Source: an uncultured Aquimarina sp. (GTDB lineage: Bacteria; Bacteroidota; Bacteroidia; Flavobacteriales; Flavobacteriaceae). Taken from it: a stretch of 64,000 nt of DNA. Below the pieces are notes generated by a model. That model was given only the letters and a program-made list of their open reading frames with translations. It was not told where the DNA came from and searched no databases. Position 1 is the first letter of the stretch, and each line of letters opens with the position of its first letter. The stretch is from NCBI GenBank assembly GCA_947498785.1, contig CANMLS010000005.1, positions 62,001-126,000 on the forward strand. The letters run 5' to 3'. Made by a program: the position numbers and the translations under genes. Below are positions 18,791 through 27,757 of this stretch, piece after piece.

Positions 18791-19016
18791 TAAAGATTAT
18801 GGATATTACTTTTAGAATATTAAGTGTTATTTAACCAGTAATATTTAGCAAAATTTTGAGATTTGTAAACAGTTTACCGTAGTCTATTATCCGTAATTTT
18901 GTTTCCTCATTTGTGTAAGTAATAGATTTAAATTAATATGAAAATATGATTAGATACACATAACCTTATTTATTAGATAACCGTCTAACCTGCTTTAATC
19001 AATAAATAATATTTCT
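18791..19016 (+). promoter_or_regulatory. Leader region of the M43 protease with candidate promoter
   Basis: TAATTTTG at 18894-18901 fits the TAnnTTTG -7 element, with TTTA about 18 nt upstream as a possible -33 element. That would give a ~110-nt 5' leader before the ATG at 19017. The rest of the gap between 18474 and 19016, apart from the repeat at 18626-18790, holds nothing I can identify. Confidence 0.45.
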
Positions 19017-19949
19017 ATGACTAAACGATTATTAATTGTAACAACAATTATTTTAGGTGCATTTTTTTATTCCTGTAAGGATGATGATGAAAATTTAATT
19101 GAAACCCCTGTAGAGGCTATTGTTCCACCTGATGAGATCATAAAAATTCCAATAGTTGTACATGTTATCAATCCTCCGTCATATCCATTTGTTATCAGCG
19201 ATGAGAAAATCTTATCTCAGATTGACGTACTTAATAAAGATTTTAGAAAAAAAAATGAAGATCATACAAAGGTTCCAGAGGAGTTTTCAAACTTGGTAGC
19301 AGATACAGGGATAGAGTTTTATCTGGCAACTACAGACCCAGATGGGAATCCCACAACAGGTATCCTTAGAACAGAGGCAGATATATCCGGTTTTTCGGGG
19401 AGGGATTTAACTGGAGAACTACCAATAGAAGAGTATAAACTTTTTTTTACCAATAAAGGTGGGCAGGATATATGGTCAAGTGATAAATATTTGAATATTT
19501 ATATAGCAGATATGTCAGATAGAAATGAAGAGTTAGGTTTAGCTGGATATGCCTATTTTCCTGGAGTTGACCCAAGAATAGATGCAGTGGTAATGGATCC
19601 TAGGGTATTTGGAACTATACCTCCCTTGGAGGAAGGGTATGAATTGGGAAGAACAGCAACACATGAAATTGGACATTGGTTAAATTTGAAACATATATAT
19701 GGGCAAAATGAGAATTGTGAAATAGGAGATGAGGTAGAGGATACTCCTGACCAAGAGAGTCAAAATTTAGGCAAACCTACTCACCCTAAAAGTTCTTGTA
19801 ATGGCAATGAGATGTTTATGAATTTTATGGATCGTGTTGATGATGATGCTATGTATATGTTTTCCAAAGGACAGAAAGCAAGAATGCGAGCTTTATTTGA
19901 TAAAGAAGGAGCCAGAAGAGAGTTATACCTTAACAATAAAGAAAAATAG
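19017..19949 (+). CDS. M43 (cytophagalysin/pappalysin-like) zinc metalloprotease lipoprotein
   Basis: 310 aa. Lipoprotein signal (FFYSC, Cys20). The catalytic motif HEIGHWLNLKH places zinc ligands at His216, His220 and His226 with Glu217 as the base; the downstream CEIGDEVEDTPDQ and the Cys in SSCNGNEMFMNFMD (Met-turn) are M43 hallmarks. Upstream sequence IPIVVHVINP and ISDEKILSQIDVLNKDFRKKN is the usual M43 N-terminal domain. Expected to be an extracellular, surface-anchored endopeptidase. The gene is bracketed by two direct repeats (18626-18790 and 20060-20226), suggesting a mobile or recombining cassette. Confidence 0.92.
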   Translation: MTKRLLIVTTIILGAFFYSCKDDDENLIETPVEAIVPPDEIIKIPIVVHVINPPSYPFVISDEKILSQIDVLNKDFRKKNEDHTKVPEEFSNLVADTGIEFYLATTDPDGNPTTGILRTEADISGFSGRDLTGELPIEEYKLFFTNKGGQDIWSSDKYLNIYIADMSDRNEELGLAGYAYFPGVDPRIDAVVMDPRVFGTIPPLEEGYELGRTATHEIGHWLNLKHIYGQNENCEIGDEVEDTPDQESQNLGKPTHPKSSCNGNEMFMNFMDRVDDDAMYMFSKGQKARMRALFDKEGARRELYLNNKEK

Positions 19950-20059
19950 AATACAACAAAGTACAGCTAATTATATCTTTTAGATTTAGAAATACTAAAA
20001 TGAAAACAGGTAGTTTTTGATAGGGAGAAAAATAAAAATAAAACATAACTCTAGGTACT

Positions 20060-20226
20060 TTTTTTCTTAAATCATAGTGCCGCTATGAAGCGTAAAAAAC
20101 ACTTCAATTGATCAAAAAAATACTGTTTTTCGATAGAATCAAAAAGTATAAACCGCTTCAATAAGTATTTGTCATGTTTTAAGGTATTGTACGCAACCTT
20201 TTCGAAGGTTTACCCTCTTAGAATAA
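20060..20226 (+). repeat. ~165-bp direct repeat, copy 2 (downstream of M43 protease)
   Basis: Second copy of the element at 18626-18790, 1.43 kb away. Contains TGAAGCG (20086-20092) pairing with CGCTTCA (20154-20160) and a small CATAG/CTATG hairpin at its left end whose loop differs between copies. It ends 8 bp before the ATG of the next lipoprotein gene, so it also serves as that gene's upstream region. Confidence 0.75.
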
Positions 20227-20234
20227 AAAAGAAA

Positions 20235-20669
20235 ATGACAAACACCTTTATCTTACTTAATCTGATTTTAGTCTTATTTATATCCTGTAATGATTCAGAT
20301 GATCCTGAATTTATAGATTCTAAATGTGATCAAATAGTTATTATAGATAATCAAAAATATATTAATGATAAATCTTCTGGACTTTCAGTTCAAAGTGTTG
20401 AAATCAATGGAGATTGTCTTAATGTTGTATTAACATCTGGAGGTTGCGATGGAAAAACTTGGGTTGCAGAACTGGTAGATGCTAATTGGATTGCAGAATC
20501 GATTCCAGAACAACGAGATCTTAGAATTCTATTACAAAATGAAGAGTTATGTGATGCTAATATTTCAAAGATGTATTCTTTTGATTTGAGACCAACTCGA
20601 ATAGTGAATAGCAATAAAATACTTTTAAATTTGGAGTTCTGGGATGAACAAATACTTTATGAATATTAG
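20235..20669 (+). CDS. Hypothetical lipoprotein
   Basis: 144 aa from the ATG at 20235, chosen because it begins a proper lipoprotein signal (LVLFISC, Cys18); earlier in-frame starts lie inside the repeat element and would bury the signal. The mature part has a pattern ...NGDCLNVVLTSGGCDGKTW...LCDAN...DLRPTRI, with three conserved-looking Cys, reminiscent of small Bacteroidota lipoproteins of unknown function. No neighbour gives a functional clue; the repeat directly upstream may carry its promoter. Confidence 0.65.
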   Translation: MTNTFILLNLILVLFISCNDSDDPEFIDSKCDQIVIIDNQKYINDKSSGLSVQSVEINGDCLNVVLTSGGCDGKTWVAELVDANWIAESIPEQRDLRILLQNEELCDANISKMYSFDLRPTRIVNSNKILLNLEFWDEQILYEY

Positions 20670-20714
20670 AAGTAAAATGTAATTTGCATATTGACGAGGT
20701 TTTAAGTTTAACAT

Positions 20715-21305
20715 CTACTTTTTGTAGGAATAATGACCGATAATTTTATAATCAAAAAGACAATCGGCTAGTACTTGACCACCACCAATATTATGAACAA
20801 TCATATACCGTTTTGAGTCAGAAGATTTTTTGTCAACAACTATTCCAATATGAGTAATTCCTCCGCCAAGGTTCCAACAAACAATATCACCAGGGATATA
20901 GTCTTCTGGTGTTTTGGAGATAGGTTTTACTTTTCCAAATCGAGAAAAAAATTTCATTAAGTTAGGAACTCTTCTATGATCGATGTTTTTATCGGTTTTA
21001 GATAATCCCCAGTTTTTTGGATATAGATCAAAATTGGCTTTCATATCCAGATGTACTTCTTTTTGTAGATCAATATCCAGTTTTCGATATGCACGTATCA
21101 CAACATCTGTACAGACTCCTATGTTACTAGGTACATCTCCATTTGGGTAATCAATAGATAAATATGCGGGGTCATAGGTAACCTCCTGTTTTGTTAGTTC
21201 TAATCCAGCATTAGACAAGCGAGTATTAAAGTCAGATTGCCCAAAACTAGATTGTAATAAGGTTATAATTAGTAGGACAGATGTTATGATTTGTTTGAGT
21301 AGCAT
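20715..21305 (-). CDS. DUF1287 (NlpC/P60-like) exported protein
   Basis: 196 aa with a signal peptide (LLQSSFGQ). The segments NIGVCTDVVIRAYR, DHRRVPNLMKFF, GDIVCWNLGGGITHIGIVVD and YMIVHNIGGG are the DUF1287 signature; the Cys in GVCTDV and the His in THIGIV correspond to the Cys-His pair of the NlpC/P60-type papain fold. Possibly a periplasmic peptidoglycan or peptide hydrolase; activity of this family is not established to my knowledge. It follows trpA by 23 bp on the same strand and could be read through from the trp operon. Confidence 0.85.
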   Translation of the reverse strand: MLLKQIITSVLLIITLLQSSFGQSDFNTRLSNAGLELTKQEVTYDPAYLSIDYPNGDVPSNIGVCTDVVIRAYRKLDIDLQKEVHLDMKANFDLYPKNWGLSKTDKNIDHRRVPNLMKFFSRFGKVKPISKTPEDYIPGDIVCWNLGGGITHIGIVVDKKSSDSKRYMIVHNIGGGQVLADCLFDYKIIGHYSYKK

Positions 21306-21328
21306 ATCAATTTTTATGTATGTAATGA

Positions 21329-22090
21329 TTATCGTATTTCTTTTACAAAATCTCCTATTTTATCTATTCCTTGTTGAGTCAAATGTTTTATAAAAGCAGA
21401 GCCAATAATTGCTCCTTTACTTGTCTTGGTAGCTTGCATGAATGTTTCGTTATTACTTATTCCAAAACCTACGATTTGTGGGTTTTTTAAATCAAGAGAT
21501 TGTATACGTTCAAAATACTTTTGTTGTGCGTTTCCAAAAGTATTTTTGGCGCCTGTTGTACTAGCAGAACTTACCATGTATATAAATCCATTAGAAACAC
21601 TATCGATATACCGTATTCGTTCATCAGAAGTTTGTGGTGTGATGAGTAATACATTAATCAATCCATATTTTTCAAATATTTCTTTGTAGTGCTCATGATA
21701 TTCTGCAACAGGTAGGTCTGGGATAATCAACCCGTCAATACCAATTTCTTGGCATTTGGCGCAAAATGCTTCTATACCGTATTGCATCATTGGATTAAAA
21801 TACCCCATAATGATTAATGGAATATGTACAGTTTTTCTAATGTCTTTTAATTGATCAAATAGAATAGAAGTAGTTATACCATTTTTAAGAGCTATGGTGG
21901 AGCTTTCCTGTATAGTAGGACCATCGGCTAAGGGATCACTAAAAGGTAATCCGATTTCTATCATATCTACTCCGTTTTTTTCCAAATCCTGTATCACTTT
22001 TACAGTATCATGAAGTGATGGATATCCAGCAGTAAAATAGATAGAAAGTAATTTTTTGTCTTGTGCTAAAGCTGATTGTATTCTGTTCAT
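21329..22090 (-). CDS. trpA: Tryptophan synthase alpha subunit
   Basis: 253 aa, normal family length. Cleaves indole-3-glycerol phosphate to indole and glyceraldehyde 3-phosphate; indole is channelled to TrpB. Catalytic residues are visible in DMIEIGLPFSDPLADGP (Glu and Asp) and the phosphate-binding GFGISNNET and GAIIGSAF segments. Last trp gene of the operon; separated from trpB by 89 bp that contain related TAGTAGTTAGTAA-like words on both sides of the gap. Confidence 0.97.
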   Translation of the reverse strand: MNRIQSALAQDKKLLSIYFTAGYPSLHDTVKVIQDLEKNGVDMIEIGLPFSDPLADGPTIQESSTIALKNGITTSILFDQLKDIRKTVHIPLIIMGYFNPMMQYGIEAFCAKCQEIGIDGLIIPDLPVAEYHEHYKEIFEKYGLINVLLITPQTSDERIRYIDSVSNGFIYMVSSASTTGAKNTFGNAQQKYFERIQSLDLKNPQIVGFGISNNETFMQATKTSKGAIIGSAFIKHLTQQGIDKIGDFVKEIR

Positions 22091-22179
22091 GTTTTTAGTA
22101 TAGAGTAGTTAGTAAGTAGTAGTTAGTAAAAGAAATATCTCAATACTAAGTACTTTATACTTACTTTACTACTAAATTA

Positions 22180-23361
22180 TTATAATTTAAAATAATCTAT
22201 GTAGGTATTAAGATCTTTATCTCCACGACCAGAAAGACTAATTACAACGATATCATCGGGTTTGAATTTTTTGTCATTAAAAACAGCTAATGCATGTGAA
22301 CTTTCTATGGCGGGAATAATACCTTCTAATTGTGATAACTCTAAACCGGCAGTCATAGCATCATCATCTGTTACAGAATAAAATTCTCCTCGTCCTGATT
22401 TGTGTAAATGTGCATGTAATGGACCAACACCAGGATAATCTAGTCCTGCAGAAATCGAGTAAGGTTCTGTAATTTGTCCATCTTGTGTTTGCATCAATAG
22501 CGTTTTACAACCATGTATAATACCTTCTTTACCTAATTGAGATGTAGCGGCACTTTCTCCACTATGTATTCCTTTTCCTGCTGCCTCGACAGCAATAATA
22601 CCAACATCTTGATTATCTAGAAAATGATAATATGTCCCGGCGGCATTACTTCCTCCTCCGATACAAGCTACTATATAATCAGGATGTTCTCTTCCTTCTT
22701 TTTCTTTTAATTGCCATTTGATTTCTTCAGAGATTATGGATTGAAATCGTGTTACCATATCAGGGTAGGGGTGCGGTCCAATGGCAGAACCAATAATATA
22801 ATGGGTATCTACAGGATTATTGATCCAATCTCGAATAGCTTCATTAGTTGCATCTTTAAGCGTTTTACTCCCAGATTTAGCTGGCCTTACTTCTGCACCA
22901 AGCATCTTCATACGAGCTACATTAGGTGCTTGTCTTTTGATGTCAATTTCACCCATATAAACAATACATTCTAACCCCATCAATGCACAGACTGTTGCCG
23001 TGGCAACTCCATGTTGTCCAGCTCCGGTTTCTGCAATGATTCGGTTTTTGCCTAATTTTTTGGCAACAAGTATTTGACCTATGGTATTGTTTACTTTATG
23101 AGCCCCGGTATGATTAAGATCTTCACGCTTTAGATATACCTTTGTATTATGTTTTTCTGAAAGTCGTTTGGCATAATATAAAGGAGATGGGCGACCTACA
23201 TAATCTTTTAGTAATTGATTAAACTCTTCTTTAAAAGAAGGTTCATTCATGATGTCGAGATATGTAGTTCTTAATTCTTCTACATTAGGATACAACATTT
23301 CGGGAATATATGCTCCTCCAAAATCTCCATAATATCCTTTTTCATTTGCTTGATAGGTCAT
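22180..23361 (-). CDS. trpB: Tryptophan synthase beta subunit
   Basis: 393 aa. PLP-dependent condensation of indole with serine. The PLP lysine is in [10 protein letters not shown], the phosphate-binding loop is CIGGGSNA, and the entry motif [10 protein letters not shown] is standard for TrpB1. All family landmarks are intact. It begins 12 bp after trpF, consistent with one transcript for the operon. Confidence 0.98.
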   Translation of the reverse strand: MTYQANEKGYYGDFGGAYIPEMLYPNVEELRTTYLDIMNEPSFKEEFNQLLKDYVGRPSPLYYAKRLSEKHNTKVYLKREDLNHTGAHKVNNTIGQILVAKKLGKNRIIAETGAGQHGVATATVCALMGLECIVYMGEIDIKRQAPNVARMKMLGAEVRPAKSGSKTLKDATNEAIRDWINNPVDTHYIIGSAIGPHPYPDMVTRFQSIISEEIKWQLKEKEGREHPDYIVACIGGGSNAAGTYYHFLDNQDVGIIAVEAAGKGIHSGESAATSQLGKEGIIHGCKTLLMQTQDGQITEPYSISAGLDYPGVGPLHAHLHKSGRGEFYSVTDDDAMTAGLELSQLEGIIPAIESSHALAVFNDKKFKPDDIVVISLSGRGDKDLNTYIDYFKL

Positions 23362-23373
23362 ACTATATTTTTT

Positions 23374-24075
23374 TTATTCTCCTAAGAGTGATACTATTTG
23401 TTTTTTAAATTTTTCTAAGTCTTCTATGTTTTTTAATCCAGGTGAATCTTCAAACTTGCTATTAACATCAATGGCATATAAATATTTAGATTCTGGTCTG
23501 TTTAGAAAGGTTTGGATAGCATCAATTTCAGCTAAGCCAATACCACCGCTTAAAATAAAAGGAGTGGTGGAGGGGTATCCTTTTAAAACTTGCCAATCAA
23601 AAACATATCCGTTACCACCTTTTTCTTTGCCTTTGGTATCAAAAAGAAAATAATCTACAATACCTTCATATGGATTAAGTATATCAAAATCAAATTCATC
23701 TTTGATAGAAAATACTTTCCAGACTTCAACTTCGTGTGATAAACCATCTGTTTTAGTTGAGGGTATTGAATTTGACATTTTAGATAATTCTAATTTTAAT
23801 GTTTTACAAAATTCAACACTTTCACTACCATGTAACTGAATAGCTTTGAAATCATATTGTTTTACATTTTTTATAATGAAATCGATAGAAGCATCTACAA
23901 AAACTCCGGTTTTTTTTATGTTTTCTGAAATATTAGGGATATCACCTTCAAAATTTCTAGGAGATTTCTCATAGAAAATGAACCCTAAATAGTCAGGTTG
24001 TAATGCAGCAATATTCTGGATATTCTCAGAGAACTTCATTCCGCAAACCTTTATTTTTATGTTTTTATTTTTCAA
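23374..24075 (-). CDS. trpF: Phosphoribosylanthranilate isomerase
   Basis: 233 aa TIM barrel. Amadori rearrangement of PRA to CdRP. The catalytic Cys is in KVCGMK and the catalytic Asp in AIDVNSKFEDSPG; FILSGGIG is the phosphate-binding loop. Slightly longer than the usual ~200-210 aa because of an insertion near residues 105-125 (KMSNSIPSTKTDG region). The start lies 2 bp after the stop of the SDR gene, so it depends on that unusual gene for coupling within the operon. Confidence 0.95.
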   Translation of the reverse strand: MKNKNIKIKVCGMKFSENIQNIAALQPDYLGFIFYEKSPRNFEGDIPNISENIKKTGVFVDASIDFIIKNVKQYDFKAIQLHGSESVEFCKTLKLELSKMSNSIPSTKTDGLSHEVEVWKVFSIKDEFDFDILNPYEGIVDYFLFDTKGKEKGGNGYVFDWQVLKGYPSTTPFILSGGIGLAEIDAIQTFLNRPESKYLYAIDVNSKFEDSPGLKNIEDLEKFKKQIVSLLGE

Positions 24076-24077
24076 TG

Positions 24078-25211
24078 TTAAAGATTTGGTTCTAACTTAA
24101 TATTATTGTTGTCAAAATTAATATTATGGGCAAAATCATACACTTCACTAAAGCTATCAAGCATATTAGGTTCTTCGATATCAGCCAATAATTCTCGAAT
24201 CAATTTAGACTGGAAATTATGTTTTTTGGATGTTGAATATTTTACCAATTGACTGCCAATTGTTTTATAAAATAACTTTTCAATCCTTGTTTTGTCTTTT
24301 GGTTCTTCATCAACTAGTTCAATTTCTACATCGCATTTTTGCAAAATACTTTCGATAATATGTTGTGTTGGTACATTTTGAGTCAATGTGATATTGAGTT
24401 GTTCTTCATTAATATTCGTTGCACGAATGATTCCTTTGGCCACGTAATCTACAGGAACGATATTAAGCCCTCCATCCATATTTAATACCATTCTGACTTT
24501 TCCCAGCTCTGGATGTGTGTTTTTTATTTTTTTGAAGAACTCACCAATGGCATAGAAAACGATATATCGACTGCTTACAAATTTTGGATGATCAATAAGT
24601 CTTCCAGATACGACACTTGGTCGAGCGATGGTGCAGCCAAAATTATTTTCTTTGGCAATTTGTAATATCAACTTTTCAACTTTCATTTTATAGGCTTCGT
24701 AAAAGTTTCTAAAGTCAAAATTTGTAACGGAGTGATAATCGTCGATAATTTCACCTTCTATTTCACCTCTGGAGAAAGCTGTACTTACAAAGACCAACTT
24801 TTTTGTTCTCGATTTAATAATTTCAAAAAATGCTTGTGTATTGACATAATTTACATGCGCAATTTCATTTTTTGCTTTTTCAGTATTACTTAGATTTACC
24901 GAAGCTGCTAAATGATATATTATCAAATCATTACCAGCATCATCAGGAAGTATAAAGTTGTTGATTTCTCCTTCGATTACTCGAATATATTTTTCTATGT
25001 ATGCTTTATAAAAAGGTGCTATTTTTATTGGAATAAGCTGTTCTGTAAAAACTTCATCTAGTAGGCGTTGTTTTGCTGATTTTGACTGTTGTTTACGAAT
25101 TAAAACATAGATGGTTGCTTCTTCATTCTTTGAATACAAATTATATAATAACTCAAATAATACATGTGAACCTATGTTTCCTGTCACTCCCGTTACTAGT
25201 ATTGTATTCAT
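24078..25211 (-). CDS. Extended SDR / thioester-reductase-like NAD(P)-binding protein inserted in the trp operon
   Basis: 377 aa. Rossmann motif TGVTGNIG at residues 7-14, active-site pattern Y-x-x-x-K in YEAYK, preceded by VFVSTAFSRG, which is typical of the NAD_binding_4 (male-sterility/thioester reductase) branch. The C-terminal ~150 residues resemble the substrate domain of fatty-acyl reductases more than of sugar epimerases. Its ATG overlaps the trpC stop (ATGA at 25208-25211) and trpF starts 2 bp after its stop, so it is firmly embedded in the operon. No step of tryptophan synthesis needs such an enzyme; it may act on an anthranilate- or indole-derived product, or be a passenger. Confidence 0.8.
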   Translation of the reverse strand: MNTILVTGVTGNIGSHVLFELLYNLYSKNEEATIYVLIRKQQSKSAKQRLLDEVFTEQLIPIKIAPFYKAYIEKYIRVIEGEINNFILPDDAGNDLIIYHLAASVNLSNTEKAKNEIAHVNYVNTQAFFEIIKSRTKKLVFVSTAFSRGEIEGEIIDDYHSVTNFDFRNFYEAYKMKVEKLILQIAKENNFGCTIARPSVVSGRLIDHPKFVSSRYIVFYAIGEFFKKIKNTHPELGKVRMVLNMDGGLNIVPVDYVAKGIIRATNINEEQLNITLTQNVPTQHIIESILQKCDVEIELVDEEPKDKTRIEKLFYKTIGSQLVKYSTSKKHNFQSKLIRELLADIEEPNMLDSFSEVYDFAHNINFDNNNIKLEPNL

Positions 25212-25990
25212 TTTAATTGTTTTATAAATTCTATGGCACTAGTTCCTGGATGTTCTGTTTTCATAAAGTTTTCACCAATTAAAAAGCCTTTATATCCATA
25301 TTGTTGTAAATCTTTTATGGCTTCGATATTACTAATTCCACTTTCTGAAACTTTTATAAAATCATCGGGTATATGTGTACTTAATGATTTGCTGATATCT
25401 GTGCTCACTTCAAAAGTTTTTAGATTTCTGTTGTTTACACCTAACATATCTAATGAAGGCATAATTGATTTTTGAAGTTCTTCTTGATTATGAACCTCTA
25501 ATAATACATCTAGAGATAAACTTTTTGCAAATTCTGATAAGGATTTAATCTGATCTTTTGATAATACTGCTGCAATTAGTAATATAACATCTGCTCCGTA
25601 GGCCTTGGCTTCTAACAATTGATATTCATCAATGATAAACTCTTTACGAAGTAAAGGCATTGTTACAGAAGATCGTGCTAGTAAAAGATCCTCCAAAGAA
25701 CCTCCAAAATATTTTCCATCAGTCAAAACAGACATTCCACAAACACCCGCTGTTTCATATCCTTCTGCAACATCTTGTACACTTACATTTTGATTAATTA
25801 CAGACTTAGAAGGAGATCTACGTTTGTGTTCGGCTATAATACCTGTGGTGCTATTTTGTAATTTGTGTGCCAATGAATTTGTTTCACGATCAAATAGCAC
25901 AGAGTTTTCTAGTTGTGTAGCCGGAATTATTTTTTTTTTGAGTTTTACTTCTTTGTGTTTATCGGCTATTATTTTGTCTAATATGTTCAT
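25208..25990 (-). CDS. trpC: Indole-3-glycerol phosphate synthase
   Basis: 260 aa. Decarboxylative ring closure of CdRP to indole-3-glycerol phosphate. Signature EHKRRSPSKS near residue 54, catalytic Lys in LRKEFIID, and VNNRNLKTF and SESGISN segments are all present. The stop overlaps the SDR start. An 84-bp gap with two small hairpins separates it from trpD. Confidence 0.97.
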   Translation of the reverse strand: MNILDKIIADKHKEVKLKKKIIPATQLENSVLFDRETNSLAHKLQNSTTGIIAEHKRRSPSKSVINQNVSVQDVAEGYETAGVCGMSVLTDGKYFGGSLEDLLLARSSVTMPLLRKEFIIDEYQLLEAKAYGADVILLIAAVLSKDQIKSLSEFAKSLSLDVLLEVHNQEELQKSIMPSLDMLGVNNRNLKTFEVSTDISKSLSTHIPDDFIKVSESGISNIEAIKDLQQYGYKGFLIGENFMKTEHPGTSAIEFIKQLK

Positions 25991-26000
25991 TTTCTACCAT

Positions 26001-26059
26001 CCCTATATACATAGGGCATTTTATTTATTGAAATGTTTTACCTCTAGTTCATCCTAGAG
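26001..26059 (-). other. Two small hairpins in the trpD-trpC spacer
   Basis: CCCTAT/ATAGGG (26001-26006 with 26011-26016, 4-nt loop) and CTCTAG/CTAGAG (26042-26047 with 26054-26059, 6-nt loop). Neither is followed by a T tract on the transcribed strand, so they are not terminators; they may affect mRNA processing or the ratio of gene products. Confidence 0.5.
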
Positions 26060-26074
26060 AACAAGTTTTGTTTT

Positions 26075-27070
26075 CTAATTTTTACTAAGTTCTTGTACTT
26101 TTTTTAATGCATCTAACCCTTTCAGAGAAAGTAATGCTTCCTTTGCTTTTTCAAACCCAAGCTTAGGATCAATACCTTCGACTGTTGCAATTGCCATTCC
26201 TGCATTAGCACAAACCACATTATTTTGTGCTTCAGTTCCTTTACCACGTAGGATATTCATAAATATATTAGCCGACTCTTCTATAGAATCGCCGCCTGCA
26301 ATTTCTTCTTGCTTTAATGCTGATACTCCAAAATCTAGAGGAGTTAACATCCCTTCTGTATAATTAGAAATGGTTTTTGTGCTTCCTGTTAAAGAAATTT
26401 CATCATATCCGTCTAGCGCATGAATGATAGTGAAGTTTTTATCTGTATTTTGGTATAAATACCCATACATTCTTGCTAGTTCTAGGTTAAATACCCCAAC
26501 CATCTGATTTTTGGGAAAGGCTGGGTTTACCATTGGCCCAAGCATATTAAAGAATGTTTTTACACCTAATTCTTTGCGAATTGGAGCTACGTTTTTCATA
26601 GCAGGGTGAAATAATGGAGCATGTAACACACAGATACCAGCTTCTTCAATAGATCGTCTTAAAAAATCTTTATCATTGCTAAATTTAATACCAAGGTGTT
26701 CCATCACATTAGAACTTCCGCATTTTGAAGAAACTCCATAATTACCATGCTTGGTAACTTTGATTCCTGCTCCTGCAGATATAAAGGAAGAAAGTGTAGA
26801 GATATTAAAAGTATCTTTTCCGTCGCCTCCTGTACCGCAAAGATCAACAGGATTGTATTCACTTAAATCTATTGCAATACACAGTTCTAGTAATGCATCT
26901 CTAAACCCTTCTAATTCTTCGATAGTAATACTTCGCATCATATATACGGTAAGGAATGATGCAATCTGATTTTGATTATATTTCCCTTTGGAAATATTGA
27001 CCAAAACATTTTTTGCCTCTTGTTTAGAGATAGTTTCGTGATTGATTAATCGATTAAGTAAATTTTTCAT
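26075..27070 (-). CDS. trpD: Anthranilate phosphoribosyltransferase
   Basis: 331 aa. Joins anthranilate to PRPP. The PRPP/pyrophosphate motif DLCGTGGDGKDTFNIST and the anthranilate-site stretch VTKHGNYGVSSKCGSSNV are intact, as is NMLGPMVNPA. Preceded by an 88-bp gap after trpG that contains a TTTCTG/CAGAAA hairpin at 27092-27109. Confidence 0.98.
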   Translation of the reverse strand: MKNLLNRLINHETISKQEAKNVLVNISKGKYNQNQIASFLTVYMMRSITIEELEGFRDALLELCIAIDLSEYNPVDLCGTGGDGKDTFNISTLSSFISAGAGIKVTKHGNYGVSSKCGSSNVMEHLGIKFSNDKDFLRRSIEEAGICVLHAPLFHPAMKNVAPIRKELGVKTFFNMLGPMVNPAFPKNQMVGVFNLELARMYGYLYQNTDKNFTIIHALDGYDEISLTGSTKTISNYTEGMLTPLDFGVSALKQEEIAGGDSIEESANIFMNILRGKGTEAQNNVVCANAGMAIATVEGIDPKLGFEKAKEALLSLKGLDALKKVQELSKN

Positions 27071-27091
27071 CTAAAAATTATTTCTTGTCCT

Positions 27092-27109
27092 TTCTGCAAG
27101 AGCAGAAAT
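27092..27109 (-). other. Small hairpin in the trpG-trpD spacer
   Basis: TTTCTG and CAGAAA pair around a 6-nt loop (CAAGAG on the plus strand). Similar in scale to the hairpins in the trpD-trpC gap. No T tract follows in the direction of transcription. Purpose unknown. Confidence 0.4.
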
Positions 27110-27158
27110 TCACACATTATTCTATATTGGGTCTCTAACTTCTTCGAGAACGAAAAAA

Positions 27159-27731
27159 TTAATTTTTTATCCAGTTTTCCAGTATTTTTTTTCCATCAGG
27201 AGTCAATACTGATTCTGGATGAAATTGTACACCACGTACATCTAATTCTTTATGACGTAAAGACATGATTTGTCCATTTTCATCATATGACGTTGCTTGA
27301 AGACAGTCTGGTAAGTTTTGATCAGCTACTACCCATGAATGATAACGTCCTACATCAAAGTTTTTATCTAATCCATCAAAAAGCAATTCATCTTTTACAG
27401 ATAATGTTACGCTTGTAGCAACACCATGATATACATTTTTCAGATTTATCAAATCTCCACCAAAAACCTCTCCTATGGCTTGTTGCCCAAGACAAACTCC
27501 AAAAATACTTTTGGTATTGGCATATGTTTTAATGATATCTTTTAGTAACCCAGCTTCCTCAGGTATTCCGGGCCCTGGAGAAAGTAAAATTTTCTGATAT
27601 TGATCAACATCTTCTAATCGTAACTGATCATTACGTTTTACGATAACTTCACAACCTAAATCTTCTAAATAATGAACGAGATTGTATACGAATGAATCGT
27701 AGTTGTCTATTACTAATATTTTTTTACTCAT
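27159..27731 (-). CDS. trpG: Anthranilate synthase component II (glutamine amidotransferase)
   Basis: 190 aa. Class I glutamine amidotransferase: catalytic Cys in GVCLGQQAIGE and the His-Glu pair in FHPESVLT; oxyanion strand SPGPGIPEEAG. Supplies ammonia to TrpE. It lies between trpE (26 bp upstream) and trpD, so it is the trp-dedicated subunit, though it may also serve PabB as in many bacteria. Confidence 0.95.
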   Translation of the reverse strand: MSKKILVIDNYDSFVYNLVHYLEDLGCEVIVKRNDQLRLEDVDQYQKILLSPGPGIPEEAGLLKDIIKTYANTKSIFGVCLGQQAIGEVFGGDLINLKNVYHGVATSVTLSVKDELLFDGLDKNFDVGRYHSWVVADQNLPDCLQATSYDENGQIMSLRHKELDVRGVQFHPESVLTPDGKKILENWIKN

Positions 27732-27757
27732 TTTCTGTTTTTAGAGTTTTTGAACTC

